Positions 7,977 through 19,441 of a stretch of DNA of 64,000 nucleotides are shown here, piece by piece. The DNA comes from Caenorhabditis remanei (taxonomy: Eukaryota; Nematoda; Chromadorea; Rhabditida; Rhabditidae). The translations under genes were made by a program, and so were the position numbers. The stretch covers positions 12,710,001-12,774,000 of the forward strand of contig NC_071328.1 in the NCBI RefSeq assembly GCF_010183535.1, given 5' to 3'. Under the pieces are notes generated by a model. That model was not told the origin of the DNA, ran no database searches, and was given only the letters and a program-made list of their open reading frames with translations. Every line of letters begins with the position of its first letter. Within the stretch, counting starts at the first letter, position 1.

Positions 7977-8582
7977 TAATGATTTTATTCAAATTTCATT
8001 TTTATGTTATTAAAACTTTTTGAAAATAAATTCAATTAAAATTCAAAACTGGGTTTCTATGTGAAAAGAGGGAGGGATGGTGTGTCAAAAAGTCAATGAC
8101 CTGGTTTCAGTGAGAGAGAAGAGAGTTTAGAGAAAAAAATAGAGTACATAATAGTCTGATTTTCAAAATTAGCTCATTCTTGTCATTATGCAGCCTAGCG
8201 AGCTGCGGTTTTTTTTTCGCTCTCGATTTTTTTCTTTTTTAAATCATATCAGTTATGCCTCAATTTGAAAAGTAGAGTAATCACCTAGCGGTTGTCATCA
8301 TATCAGTTATCACCTTATCAGTTATCACTTTATCAGTAATCACTTTTTTCGAAATTTAATGTAGTTTTGATAACCAGTTTACCGTAATCACCGTGTCAGT
8401 TATCATTTTATCAGTAATCACCTTATCAGTAATCACCTTATCATTGCATTATTTAACCCACCATACTCTGATCCCAAGGCATCCTCATTCATGTATAATC
8501 ACTCTTATCACACTCTTATCAGTAAGTTTTAAATTTATCAGCTAATCACTTTCTGATATGATGGGATGATTAAAGTATTCTC
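7977..8582. repeat. AT-rich gap with ATCAGTTATCAC-type short repeats
   Basis: There is no gene here. From about 8278 to 8560 the sequence is built from diverged copies of (T)ATCAGTTATCACC/TATCAGTAATCAC. A related block, split by a MITE, occurs at about 48,440-48,960, so this is a dispersed repeat family rather than a unique site. The first ~250 bases are the likely place for the Maverick terminal repeat, but none was recognised. Confidence 0.5.
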
Positions 8583-8675
8583 ACAGAGGCAGTTAGAAGT
8601 GAAAATAAAGCACAGGGGGCGGAGCTTGCTAAGCCCCGCCCCCTGTGCTTTATTTTCACTTCTAACTGCCTCTGT
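8583..8675. repeat. Near-perfect 40-bp inverted repeat (foldback)
   Basis: Arms 8583-8622 and 8636-8675 are perfect reverse complements, starting ACAGAGGCAGTTAGAAGTGA and ending in a GGGGGCGG core, with a 13-base loop. It is probably a foldback/MITE. The GC-rich centre contrasts with the AT-rich surroundings. Confidence 0.8.
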
Positions 8676-8844
8676 ATACTACTGAGGTTTGTTTCGATAA
8701 TCTTCGCGACGTCGCTGGCTTGAAGTAGTCGTGGCGATGACCTCGCCCTGACCTCCTCCCTTCTGCGAGCTGCGATCAAATCGGTGGCGAACGTCTTGAA
8801 ATCCATTTCCATTGGCCCGTTTTCCAGTTCAAAGGCCGCCGAGG

Positions 8845-11800
8845 AAATACGGGAGGATTCAAACCCGCGTCTACTGAAGAAAACCTCAGCCCAGGTATTA
8901 TAGACTACTACATCCTCTGATCGACGAGTCTATCCGGTACCGACACAGATAAAAATGGTGGGGGAAGTTAATTTCATAAAAAGTACCCTGATTTTTGGAA
9001 TTTCAATAATAATTTTATGGATTTCTAGATTAAAAAAGTCCTGTTTTTAGGAATTTTAATTATAATTTTGTTGATTTCTAACCCGGGAGGATTCAAACCC
9101 GCGTCTACTGAAGTAACCTTCAGCCCGGGTATTATAGACTACTACATCCTCTGATCGACGAGTCTATCCGGTACCGACACAGATAAAAATGGTGGGGGAA
9201 GTTAATTTCATAAAAAGTACCCTGATTTTTGGAATTTCAATAATAATTTTATGGATTTCTAGATTAAAAAAGTCCTGTTTTTTTTGGAATTTTAATTACA
9301 ATTTTGTTGATTTCTAACCCGGGAGGATTCAAACGCGCGTCTACTGAAGTAATCTTCAGCCCGGGTATTATAGACTACTACATCCTCTGATCGACGAGTC
9401 TATCCGGTACCGACACAGATAAGAATGGTGGGGGAAGTTAATTTCATAAAAAGTACCCTGATTTTTGGAATTTCAATAATAATTTTATGGATTTCTAGAT
9501 TAAAAAAGTCCTGTTTTTTTTGGAATTTTAATTATAATTTTGTTGATTTCTAGATTTAAAAAGTCCTGATTTTTGGAATTTCAATAATAATTTTGTTGAT
9601 TGCTAGATTAAAAAAGTCCTGTTTTTTTGGAATTTTAATTACAATTTTATTGATTTCTAGATTAAAAAAGTCCTGTTTTTAGAAATTTTAATTATAATTT
9701 TGTTGATTTCTAACCCGGGAGGATTCAAACCCGCGTCTACTGAAGTAACCTTCAGCCCAGGTATTATAGACTACTACATCCTCTGATCGACGAGTCTATC
9801 CGGTACCGACACAGATAAGAATGGTGGGGGAAGTTAATTTCATAAAAAGTACCCTGTTTTTTGGAATTTCAATAATAATTTTATTGATTTCTAGATTAAA
9901 AAAGTCCTGTTTTTTTGGAATTTTAATTACAATTTTGTTGATTTCTAGATTAAAAAAGTCCTGTTTTTTTGGAATTTTAATTACAATTTTATTGATTTCT
10001 AGATTAAAAAAGTCCTGTTTTTAGAAATTTTAATTATAATTTTGTTGATTTCTAACCCGGGAGGATTCAAACCCGCGTCTACTGAAGTAACCTTCAGCCC
10101 AGGTATTATAGACTACTACATCCTCTGATCGACGAGTCTATCCGGTACCGACACAGATAAGAATGGTGGGGGAAGTTAATTTCATAAAAAGTACCCTGAT
10201 TTTAAGAATTTCAATAATAATTTTATTGATTTCTAGATTAAAAAAGTCCTGTTTTTAGGAATTTTAATTATAATTTTGTTGATTTCTAGATTAAAAAAGT
10301 CCTGTTTTTAGAAATTTTAATTATAATTTTGTTGATTTCTAACCCGGGAGGATTCAAACCCGCGTCTACTGAAGTAACCTTCAGCCCGGGTATTATAGAC
10401 TACTACATCCTCTGATCGACGAGTCTATCCGGTACCGACACAGATAAGAATGGTGGGGGAAGTTAATTTCATAAAAAGTACCCTGATTTTAAGAATTTCA
10501 ATAATAATTTTATTGATTTCTAGATTAAAAAAGTCCTGTTTTTTTGGAATTTTAATTACAATTTTATTGATTTCTAGATTAAAAAAGTCCTGTTTTTAGA
10601 AATTTTAATTATAATTTTGTTGATTTCTAACCCGGGAGGATTCAAACCCGCGTCTACTGAAGTAACCTTCAGCCCAGGTATTATAGACTACTACATCCTC
10701 TGATCGACGAGTCTATCCGGTACCGACACAGATAAGAATGGTGGGGGAAGTTAATTTCATAAAAAGTACCCTGATTTTAAGAATTTCAATAATAATTTTA
10801 TTGATTTCTAGATTAAAAAAGTCCTGTTTTTAGGAATTTTAATTATAATTTTGTTGATTTCTAGATTAAAAAAGTCCTGTTTTTAGGAATTTTAATTATA
10901 ATTTTGTTGATTTCTAACCCGGGAGGATTCAAACCCGCGTCTACTGAAGTAACCTTCAGCCCAGGTATTATAGACTACTACATCCTCTGATCGACGAGTC
11001 TATCCGGTACCGACACAGATAAGAATGGTGGGGGAAGTTAATTTCATAAAAAGTACCCTGTTTTTTGGAATTTCAATAATAATTTTATTGATTTCTAGAT
11101 TAAAAAAGTCCTGTTTTTAGGAATTTTAATTATAATTTTGTTGATTTCTAGATTAAAAAAGTCCTGTTTTTAGGAATTTTAATTATAATTTTGTTGATTT
11201 CTAACCCGGGAGGATTCAAACCCGCGTCTACTGAAGTAACCTTCAGCCCAGGTATTATAGACTACTACATCCTCTGATCGACGAGTCTATCCGGTACCGA
11301 CACAGATAAGAATGGTGGGGGAAGTTAATTTCATAAAAAGTACCCTGATTTTAAGAATTTCAATAATAATTTTATTGATTTCTAGATTAAAAAAGTCCTG
11401 TTTTTAGGAATTTTAATTATAATTTTGTTGATTTCTAGATTAAAAAAGTCCTGTTTTTAGGAATTTTAATTATAATTTTGTTGATTTCTAACCCGGGAGG
11501 ATTCAAACCCGCGTCTACTGAAGTAACCTTCAGCCCAGGTATTATAGACTACTACATCCTCTGATCGACGAGTCTATCCGGTACCGACACAGATAAGAAT
11601 GGTGGGGGAAGTTAATTTCATAAAAAGTACCCTGATTTTAAGAATTTCAATAATAATTTTATTGATTTCTAGATTAAAAAGTCTTGTTTTTTTGGAATTT
11701 TAATAATAATTTTGTTGATTTCTAGATTAAAAAAGTCCTGTTTTTTTGGAATTTTAATTATAATTTTGTTGATTTCTAGATTAAAAAAGTCCTGTTTTTA

Positions 11801-12470
11801 GGAATTTTAATAATAATTTTATGGATTTCTAGATTAAAAAAGTCCTGTTTTTAGGAATTTTAATTATAATTTTGTTGATTTCTAGATTAAAAAAGTCCTG
11901 TTTTTAGGAATTTTAATTGTAATTTTGTTGATTTCTAACCCGGGAGGATTCAAACCCGCGTCTACTGAAGTAACCTTCAGCCCGGGTATTATAGACTACT
12001 ACATCCTCTGATCGACGAGTCTATCCGGTACCGACACAGATAAGAATGGTGGGGAAGTTAATTTCATAAAAAGTACCCTGATTTTAAGAATTTCAATAAT
12101 AATTTTATTGATTTCTAGATTAAAAAAGTCTTGTTTTTTTGGAATTTTAATTACAATTTTATTGATTTCTAGATTAAAAAAGTCTTGTTTTTTTGGAATT
12201 TCAATAATAATTTTATTGATTTCTAGATTAAAAAAGTCCTGTTTTTAGGAATTTTAATTATAATTTTGTTGATTTCTAACCCGGGAGGATTCAAACCCGC
12301 GTCTACTGAAGAAAACCTCAGCCCGGGTATTATAGACTACTACATCCTCTGATCGACGAGTCTATCCGGTACCGACACAGATAAGAATGGTGGGGGAAGT
12401 TAATTTCATAAAAAGTACCCTGTTTTTGGAAATTTCCATCATAAATTTATGGATTTCTAAATTTTTTTTT
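8845..12470. repeat. Satellite array 1, about 12 monomers of variable length
   Basis: The monomer starts around AACCCGGGAGGATTCAAACC, runs through GACTACTACATCCTCTGATC and GGTACCGACACAG, then an AT-rich part. The GC-richer ~150-bp core is well conserved. The AT-rich part is itself a tandem series of a ~57-bp subunit (GATTTCTAGATTAAAAAAGT, CCTGTTTTT, AATTTTAATTATAATTTTGTT), present one to six times, so monomers vary from about 235 to 450 bp. Most monomers carry GAAGTAACCTTC in the core hairpin, unlike array 2. Short open frames across monomers are incidental. Confidence 0.95.
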
Positions 12471-12869
12471 CTAATTTTTCGATTTCTAAGCGATGAAGTA
12501 TTTTACTTCTGTGGTTTATAACTCACGTCTATCAAATTGATCGTCATTTGATTTGTCTCGATCCATTGCTTTCTTGTCCACCGTTTGTTGCACTCGACCG
12601 TTCCTCATCTATCACGACTGTTGCTCTTCATGCGCTGTGGTTCACCACTGAAAAAGAAAACATTAATTCATAAACGAAGTAAGCAAACAGGGAATATAAG
12701 TACGAGATCAATCATGGTTCCGTGGAGATTTCAAAGATTGCCAGAAAAGAGAAGATAGAAGAGTCACCATATAGTACGGGAAAATGGTGGACGACTGAGC
12801 CAAGAAGATGAGATGAGGAGACTGGGGGGTCAGTGGGCGGAGTCTAGTAGAAAACAGCCATCTGTTGGT

Positions 12870-13112
12870 CTAATTGGATAAGTGATTTCCCATGGAGATA
12901 AGTGAGCAGGTGGTTTGTGTTAACAGTAATGAGACAATAGGCAGGTGACTATCTATTTTATGTTGTCTTGGGAAAGCCCACGGAAAAAGCAGGAAAGAGA
13001 TTGATGAGGTCAAGCAAAAACGTGAATATTCAAACGAAAGTGAAGTTGGGTGACAGGTGACGATAGTCATCTGGGGGGAAGGACAGGTGGGCCCTCTTAT
13101 CCTACCGTTCAA
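12870..13112 (-). other. Open frame shared by both duplicate copies, probably non-coding
   Basis: An 80-codon minus-strand frame is open here and at 31,627-31,869. The two translations differ at several positions and show no family features. The stretch lies in duplicated DNA with no splice or promoter signals that I can see. I list it only to describe the otherwise gene-less 12.5-13.3 kb interval and its copy. Confidence 0.2.
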
Positions 13113-13347
13113 GGTTCCAAGTTTCCCCCAAAGTCACCCGTTCGGACCGATTTCTCAAAGAGATAAAAAGGCAGATGGTAATACGTGAAGAAACGTGTCC
13201 AAAACAATATACCAAGAGAGACAATGTGTAAATTAGTTGACATGTCTACGTTGGAGAAAGACATCTGCTATTTCCTCGATCTATAACAGTGGGAATAATA
13301 ATAGGGGTCAGGGAAAACGTAAGTTTTGTATGACAGTAGCTAAAAAA

Positions 13348-13675
13348 CATACTTGTCAAGGGCCGGGCCGGGCTTTTTTTTCAAAACGTCAGGCCCGGCC
13401 CGGCCCTTCAGGCCCGTCTTTTTGGAGGGAATTTTTTTTTCAATTTTTTTTTCAATTTTTTTTCAAATTTGATTAAAGGTGTACTAAGATGAACTCAGAC
13501 TTTTCTCATAGAATAATATGAGTGTCTTTATGTCAATTTTTTTAATGAAAAATTGAAAATTGAAAAAAAAAATTGAAAATTTTTCTCAAAAATCCCATAT
13601 CCCTGACGAGACGGGGCGGCCCGGCCCGGCCCGGGCCGAATCTTTTCAGGCCCGGCCCCTCATTTGACAAGTATG
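13348..13675. mobile_element. GC-rich hAT-like MITE, copy 1 (absent from duplicate B)
   Basis: Ends are CATACTTGTCAAGGGCCGGG and the matching reverse complement ending TTGACAAGTATG. It is flanked by CTAAAAAA (13,340-13,347) and CTAGAAAA (13,676-13,683). The duplicate at ~32,097 has one uninterrupted CTAAAAAAGG, so insertion followed the segmental duplication. An 8-bp target duplication and short terminal repeats fit the hAT superfamily; there is no coding capacity. Confidence 0.85.
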
Positions 13676-13683
13676 CTAGAAAA

Positions 13684-13810
13684 GGATGTAGTAGTCTATA
13701 ATACCCGGGCTGAGGTTTTCTTCAGTAGACGCGGGTTTGAATCCTCCCGGGTTAGAAATCAACAAAATTATAGTTAAAGTTCCTAAAAACAGGACTTTTT
13801 AATCTAGAAG
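13684..13810 (-). repeat. Inverted satellite fragment in copy A
   Basis: This is one partial monomer of the satellite in reverse orientation (AAGGATGTAGTAGTCTATAA through CCCGGGTTAGAAATC), about 1.2 kb past array 1. Copy B has a longer version at ~32,103-32,455. Confidence 0.85.
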
Positions 13811-14160
13811 GGCCCCGAAGTCAACAAGACTCCGAAAAATCAAATTTAATCCCAGATGGAACACCAGACTGCTTAGGTAACTATGAAGGACGTCAACTGA
13901 ATATCGACGAAGCTCTGAGAACACTCATCGAGAATTCAAAAAAACCATATCTGATTTTTTCGATGTTTGGTCCGTTTCCGACATTAAATAAGAAGGTGTA
14001 AAAGTTTTAGCCAACTCAAAAATGGGTTTTTTTAATAACTTTGTCAGTTTCGGTCTGATCAGCAAGATTTTCACACCATTCGAAAGAGCCAAGATCTCGA
14101 CACTCATGATAGATGACGTGTAAAGCTTTGACCATTTTTGTTTAGATTGTCAACTCCTCT
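13811..14160. pseudogene. Coding-like remnant of unknown origin (also 32,455-32,815)
   Basis: The plus strand reads NLIPDGTPDCLGNYEGRQ then LNIDEALRTLIENSKKP at about 13,845-13,946. The minus strand reads VDNLNKMVKALHVIYHEC then EWCENLADQTETDKV near 14,030-14,150. Both look like real protein, but no family was recognised; they may be two host-gene or retroelement fragments brought together. The block is present in both duplicates, with a one-base difference in a T-run near 14,034. Confidence 0.3.
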
Positions 14161-14771
14161 TATGGTTTGAACGCGAACACTGGTGCCATAGGTATAACTG
14201 AAGTTCGGTTGAATTTTTGGGTATTTTCAGCCGAATTTAAAGATTTCCAGAGCATTTTTAGTCATTTCCAGAGCATTTTAAGTCTTGAAATTTTCAAGTG
14301 GTTTTTGCTCATTTTCAGCAATTTTCTCAACAATTATCGAGTATTCCCAAATCTCCCAAACTAGGTATCACTGAACTTTGGCAGATTTTTGGGTATTTTA
14401 GCAAAAAATGGAAAAATAGATATTTTTGACTGAAATTTTGACTTCACAACTGCGCCCCACCGCGAACGAGAGAGTATCGGTGAGAGACGCAGAGTTTTTT
14501 TTTTGGTTTTCATCATTTTTGATATTTTTTTGATATTTTTCTCTTAGAAATTGGCAAAAAATATTAAAACTTGTGAAAATAGATTAAAAATAGTGGAAAT
14601 CTGTTTTGCGCCAGAAAAAAACTCTCGCAGGTACTCTCTCGTTTGCGACGGATTGTTGTTGTAAGAAAATTTATTTGCTAATAAGAAAAGAGAGAATTAA
14701 ATTATTAAACGGCAGGAATATTCTATTTAAGCAAAACTTTTTGCATGGCAACTTCGAGCTTAGCCGGGCTC

Positions 14772-14933
14772 TCAGTAACGTTTGCATTTAGCAACGTTTG
14801 CATTTAGAAGAGCCTCAATCTTGGCCTCAGTTGTTTCCTTTCCTCCAGGAATAATAACTGGAGTGTTTCCCATTAGGTGGAGCAATGAGATCTTGCAACG
14901 AACGATACAACTGGTTTCAAGTTCTACATGTTT
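14772..14933 (-). pseudogene. Broken copy of a terminal exon (intact in copy B)
   Basis: A TTTACAG acceptor at 14,934-14,940 (minus strand) leads into KHVELETSCIVRCK and VIIPGGKETTEAKIEALLNAN. A 16-base tandem duplication of GTTTGCATTTAGCAAC (14,779-14,811) then throws the frame off and gives an early stop. The duplicate at 33,944-34,144 stays open about 20 residues further. Upstream exons were not found. Confidence 0.4.
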
Positions 14934-15129
14934 CTGTAAATAAGAAATCATTATAAAACTCATTCGCTAGAGTTTAGTCTGCTAGAGTTTAGAAAATCAA
15001 CCAACTGTTCGAAAAATTATTCATATTCACTATTTTAGCATATTTAATGAATTCACCACAAAACAATTAGCATCTAATCTCGAACACTTCTCCATTTTTC
15101 ATTTCATTCAGTACTGTTTACCTCATGCA

Positions 15130-16337
15130 ATGAAGCCGTTTCTATTCTTCCTCTTATCAGTTTTCAGCGTTTCCAATGCGTGTTTGGTGATTCAATACTC
15201 CGTTCCACGTTAGTTCATCTCTATATACGTATATTTTTTCTGTTCAAATTTCCAGCAGCCTGCGCTTGTAAAGCTCAGAAACTGGACAGTTCAAATATTT
15301 TCAAAAACGTTCAAGAAGGAAACATATATTTTTATAATGTGACGACAAGTATTATTAAGGTGAGACCTTAAACTTTTAGAGATTGAGGGAGACACTGCTA
15401 TTTCTCGGTTTTAGCGATTTTTTGGGGCCCTTCTGATCTTTGAACATCAACTTTCTACTTTTAAGGCACCAGAACTGAAAATCGATGATTGTTCGGTGTC
15501 GATGTATTGTGAAGAAGACTACAAGTTGTTTGTATTTGATACAGGCAATGTCAATGAAGAATTCGTGAGTGGTCTGAGTCAGGAGTTATCTGAACTGTTA
15601 ATTATCTACAGTTTGGTGAATACCCCGCAGAAGGGTTCTGCAACCCTTATCCACCTCAGAAATGGCTAGTCACTACTAATAGTGGGGAGCTTAAGCAGTT
15701 TAGCCAACTCAATGGTGTATGTGTTAAGAAAAGTGAGCGCAAACCCAGACAAATATGAACTTAACAATTAATTACTACGCATAATTTCAGCAATATGTCC
15801 CTGTACACACGTTGAACTTGACAATTCTAATGGAGCAGACTATCTGGGAAACACGGATTATTACCAGACCACTTTGAAATATTACAGATTTAGTCAATCC
15901 AATATTACAGTAGGAGCAGACGGGTGTCAAAAGACACGTTTTTGTTCGGATGGGCTCACGCGTCTAACATTTCTCGGTGGTCGGGACAAAGACACCTTGC
16001 CAGCTGAAGTGAGTTCCATTCTCATAAAACTTTGGAAATCGCGTCTTTATATGTATCTTCTCAGTCTGTGATAGTTTCACTGTACTCTGCCAAAAACACG
16101 AAAACTGAACAAAAATGAACTAGGACCGTCCTTGTTTTTATCTGATAGCAATGCTTGAGCTAATTTGGAATAAATAATAAATTTTACCAATTTCAGCTTC
16201 GGGGACTCGATTATCAAGACTCCGTATGCTTTCATAACACGAAATATTCTCCGTGGGAAATGAATTATTGGAGACCAACCGTCGTACAACGCACTTACGT
16301 ACGGTTTGTCGCTGCGGTTTGCGCCGACTTCTGTTAG
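15130..16337 (+). CDS. Secreted Cys-rich protein, copy A (six exons)
   Basis: Exons 15130-15208, 15256-15359, 15466-15564, 15612-15732, 15791-16008 and 16197-16337 have GT/AG ends and phases that agree throughout, giving 253 residues. MKPFLFFLLSVFSVSNAC is a signal peptide. The mature part has many cysteines (CACK, DDCSVSMYC, GFCNPY, CPCTHV, GADGCQKTRFC, SVCF, VCADFC), so it is likely extracellular and disulphide-bonded. The GADGC..C arrangement is reminiscent of nematode-specific extracellular families such as DUF281, but I cannot confirm that. The 3' end is uncertain: GTTAGT at 16,333 could be a donor leading to a further exon (about 16,380-16,436), followed by AATAAAG. The paralogue in copy B (34,341-35,502) keeps every exon, with length differences only in multiples of three; this argues for selection on both. 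Confidence 0.65.
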
Positions 16338-16439
16338 TTTGGAATCGAATCTTGTTTTTTGAATTAAGGTTTTTTCAGCTCACAAACTGGATACCGTCTA
16401 AAACTACTGTTCCAGCTGGTATTGTTGAAATATGATGTA

Positions 16440-17264
16440 ATAAAGTATTTTATTTTTATTTTTTTGAAATTTGAAATTTGATGTTCTTAGCTCTGCAAAG
16501 TCAAAACTGGCTAAGAATGCTGGATGACTAAAGCTGCTTATCAAGCGTTCAGCAAATTTTAAAATTTAGTGCCAAGTCTAGTGGAGCGAGGCTGCAACTT
16601 AGTACTCGGGTAGAGGAAAAGTAGGGACGACGCGTTGGGAACAAATAGAGCGATGAGCTAATGAGCTTCATCCCCATTGTGGCGTCAGTAGAGCGCGGTT
16701 TCAGAATTCCAAATAGCACATTCCAGCTTAAAATGTCTAACCCAGGTTTCTAGACAGAAAGTGTTTCCAACCTGAGAAAAAATTACTCAACTTTGAGTTC
16801 AGTGGTAAATATGAGTATAAGCTTATTGAGCAATCAAATAATAAGTGTAATAAAAGGGGGAAATGAACCAATGGGAAATGAATCAGAAAGAATTGGGGGA
16901 TTGACAACAGTTGGGGGAAAATGAGTCTGTGATCCGACGATTTGATACAAACACGAACAGATAATTCAAATACAGTATTAGTCGAGAATTTAAGTTAGAA
17001 CCGCGCCCCACCTCAAACCAGATAGAATCGGCGAGAGACGGCCCATACTCCCAGGGGCATTGGGACAGGGGGCATCGTGCTCATAGGGAGCATTCATTCA
17101 GAGGGGTCACTAAATCTTAGGGGGCATTTCACTGATACTCTTAGGGGTCATTTCTCATATGCTCATGGGGGACATTGGCCCTTATTCTCAGAGGGGTCGT
17201 CGAAGTTCTCATAGGGGGCATCAATATTTTCAGAAGAGGCATCAGTTTTCTCAGAAGTGTCATC
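16440..17264. repeat. Gene-less stretch with a decayed minisatellite
   Basis: 16,655-16,735 still aligns with copy B (35,770-35,850); the rest is specific to copy A. From about 17,050 to 17,275 there are roughly nine diverged copies of a ~25-bp GGGGGCAT..TCTCATA unit. No gene was seen. Confidence 0.45.
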
Positions 17265-17660
17265 AGAAAAATTGCTACAAAAGTTGAATAAGGTTAGTTT
17301 TCGATAATTGGATGGCCAGATAAACTTGATTTAGCGTGCTTTGAGAAATTTGACAGAAACTCAATGACAACAAAGACTCGTCGACTTCACATTTGTTTTA
17401 GCCCAAATATGTGACGCTAGATATTAGAGATTCTGAAATGTCACCAAAAATTATTCACAACATTCCCCATCTTTCTAATATGTTAGAAATGCCGCGAGGT
17501 TTTAATCTATGAAAAGTAATTCGAAATGCTCTACAGGTCACAAATAAATTATATCTAGTGTCATTTTGAATACAGTTGAAAAAAACATGTGAGACTTGAA
17601 GTTTTTAGTTAGATAAACAATTAAAATTTTGAGACAATTAGTGAGGCTGTGGCACATGCT

Positions 17661-17859
17661 CAGTGTGAGGTATTCGGTAAACAACTACCGGTAAATGCAG
17701 TTTTCGGTAAATTACCGGTAATTTACCGGTAATTTTTACCGAAAATTTACCGGTAAATTTTCGGTAAATATTTACCGGTATATTACCGGTAAATCATCGG
17801 TAAATTTACCATTGAATTTACCGGTAAATTTACCGAAGTCTACCGAATACCTCACACTG
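17661..17859. mobile_element. hAT-type MITE made of TTTACCGGTAAA iterations
   Basis: Perfect 19-bp terminal repeats CAGTGTGAGGTATTCGGTA are flanked by an exact 8-bp duplication CACATGCT (17,653-17,660 and 17,860-17,867). The interior is almost only diverged, palindromic TTTACCGGTAAA units. Ends and target duplication fit hAT. It is nested in the 17,265-19,140 element. Confidence 0.9.
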
Positions 17860-18179
17860 CACATGCTCAAAGCTGACTATTTTTAACTAAAACTGCGAGT
17901 ATCGCGTTCTTTTTGGAGAGTACTGTAGATATAGTCAATGAGAGATTGTCAATGAATATTGTAGTCCATGAGAAAAATGTAGTCATTGCGACGTGTATTC
18001 AATGCTTTTTTGCCGATAAATTTCACAATGATTAAATAGATGTTTTTTGACAAAGTTACTAATGACATTATTTCAATACATCTTCTACGAAAAGATTATC
18101 CCAATAGAAGCTTTCTGACAAACTAACAAAAATCTTTTAAGAGAAAGAAATAGCAAAAGAGCCTTTGATATTGGGGTTG

Positions 18180-18977
18180 CACAGTCCTTCAAAGTGATAA
18201 TCCGCGACGGAGCGCGATTGCGACGATCGCTGGCGCGATTCTCGTTTTTCAGCTTAAAACCCAATTTTTCACCGATTTCTCGAAATTTCAGCGTTTTCGC
18301 TGGTTCAAAAGTAGTAACAAATGTTCTGCGGACAAAAATACATCGTTTGAGTGTAACCTTCTCTCACATTGTCGAAAAATAAAAAGTTGAAAGACTTTAA
18401 AGAAAATCAACTGAAAAGACCATTTTTTGCCATTTTCAGAAGGAATACGAAAAAATTGAGTGATTTCATTTGTTCTCGTTTAGTAACATTTATGAAGATG
18501 ACTGTTGCGAACATTTTAAGCCTAAATACGTGTTATAATATTCAGAACTGGAATTATTGAATCAATTTTTAAGTTCAACTTTTTTCCAAAAATTCAGTTT
18601 TTTGTTAATTTTTCGGTCTAGAAGTACTTGAAAGGCTTCAAAAGAGCATAACAGCAACTGTCAAGACTTAAATAGCAGGAGAAATGCACTTATTATTGAA
18701 ATTTTGAGAGTTTTTTGTGTCTCCAAAAAAAAATAAAACTGACTTTTTGGCGTTGAAAAGCTGTATATCATGGTTTGATGGGCACATATTCACTTCTACA
18801 CCTTTTTTTTCGACTAATTCACTCGTTTTATTATAGAACTCGGTAATTTTGCTCGCAAGCTCAATTAATTGAATTTCGGGTTACTGTAGAATTTAAAGGG
18901 AGGGGACGCAAAACTTTAAAAAACGGGAAGCGCGCCAGCTATGTCTGTTGTGCGCATTATCACTTTGAAGGACTGTG
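18180..18977. mobile_element. CACAG-ended element, nested
   Basis: Ends CACAGTCCTTCAAAGTGATAAT and its reverse complement, flanked by GGTTG on both sides (18,175-18,179 and 18,978-18,982). The end motif matches three elements in copy B (33,558; 38,315; 39,383). No transposase frame is seen. Confidence 0.65.
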
Positions 18978-19299
18978 GGTTGTAAATTATTGAGAGAATC
19001 TTTTCGAAGGAAAACTTTTTGGAGGAAAATAACGTTTAATCAAAATTTCTCAAAGGCCGCTAAATCAAGTTTATCTGGCCTCCAATCATCGAAAACTAAC
19101 CTTGTCCAACTTTTGTAGCAGTTTTTCTAACAGTTGGTTGATTTTTCGGTCAAACTAAACTCTAGCGAATGAGTTTTAGAATTATTTTTTATTTACAGAA
19201 AAATATAGAAATTGCTTCAAAAAAACTCAGAATCAGCGAAAAAGTGAATTTTCACCCATTTTTCGTCAGAATCCGATAGGAAACGCAAAAACCTATATT

Positions 19300-19441
19300 T
19301 AAAATACCTCCAATTTCTTCTCTGCGTCTCTCTGATTTCTCGTGTTGTGCGCCACTCTCTCGTTACTGTTCAACGGAGCGCGCTTGCAATTTACACGTTT
19401 TTCCGCATTTTCCTCATTTTTCTTAAATTTTCCCTATAAAA
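19300..19441 (+). promoter_or_regulatory. Upstream region with CTCTGCGTCTCT motif (gene A1)
   Basis: CTTCTCTGCGTCTCTC, a CTCTCG element, GTTCAACGGAGCGCGCTTGCA and TTACACG lie in the 130 bases before the ATG. The same block precedes A2 (20,221-20,335), B1 (35,978-36,116) and B2 (36,895-37,010), and a related one precedes the 87-residue gene (near 46,815). CTCTGCGTCTCT resembles the site reported for the worm zinc-finger factor EOR-1; I cannot verify binding. Confidence 0.45.

Larger units (their letters stand above)
1..8000. mobile_element. Maverick/Polinton virus-like transposon, right part
   Basis: The stretch encodes a set diagnostic of Mavericks/Polintons: double-jelly-roll capsid, penton-type minor capsid, adenain-like protease, FtsK/HerA-type packaging ATPase and retroviral-like integrase with chromodomain. 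The integrase is the outermost gene, as expected next to a terminal inverted repeat, so the element end should lie just right of 7,976. No terminal repeat was recognised there. Protein-primed DNA polymerase B, normally near the opposite end, is not present and probably lies left of position 1. Genes are packed on both strands with divergent and convergent pairs. Several frames are interrupted, mostly at homopolymers, so whether the copy is active cannot be decided from this sequence. Confidence 0.85.
17265..19140. mobile_element. Non-autonomous DNA element with long terminal inverted repeats
   Basis: The left end (AGAAAAATTGCTACAAAAGT, then AAGGTTAGTTTTCGAT and CCAGATAAACTTGATTTAGC at ~17,265-17,340) is the reverse complement of ~19,065-19,140. 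The element is present in copy A only and contains two other elements (17,661-17,859 and 18,180-18,977). Open frames inside are short and T/A-rich; no transposase was recognised. Confidence 0.6.

Noticed and set aside
8570..8812. 80-codon minus-strand open frame beside the 8,583 hairpin
   Set aside because: It runs straight through the inverted repeat, has arginine-rich random composition and no splice or promoter context.
8845..12470. Satellite array as a CRISPR array
   Set aside because: Monomers are ~235 bp or more with no unique spacers, and the genome is animal.
13237..13476. 79-codon frame with a Phe/Lys-rich end
   Set aside because: More than half lies inside the GC-rich MITE, which is absent from the duplicate copy.
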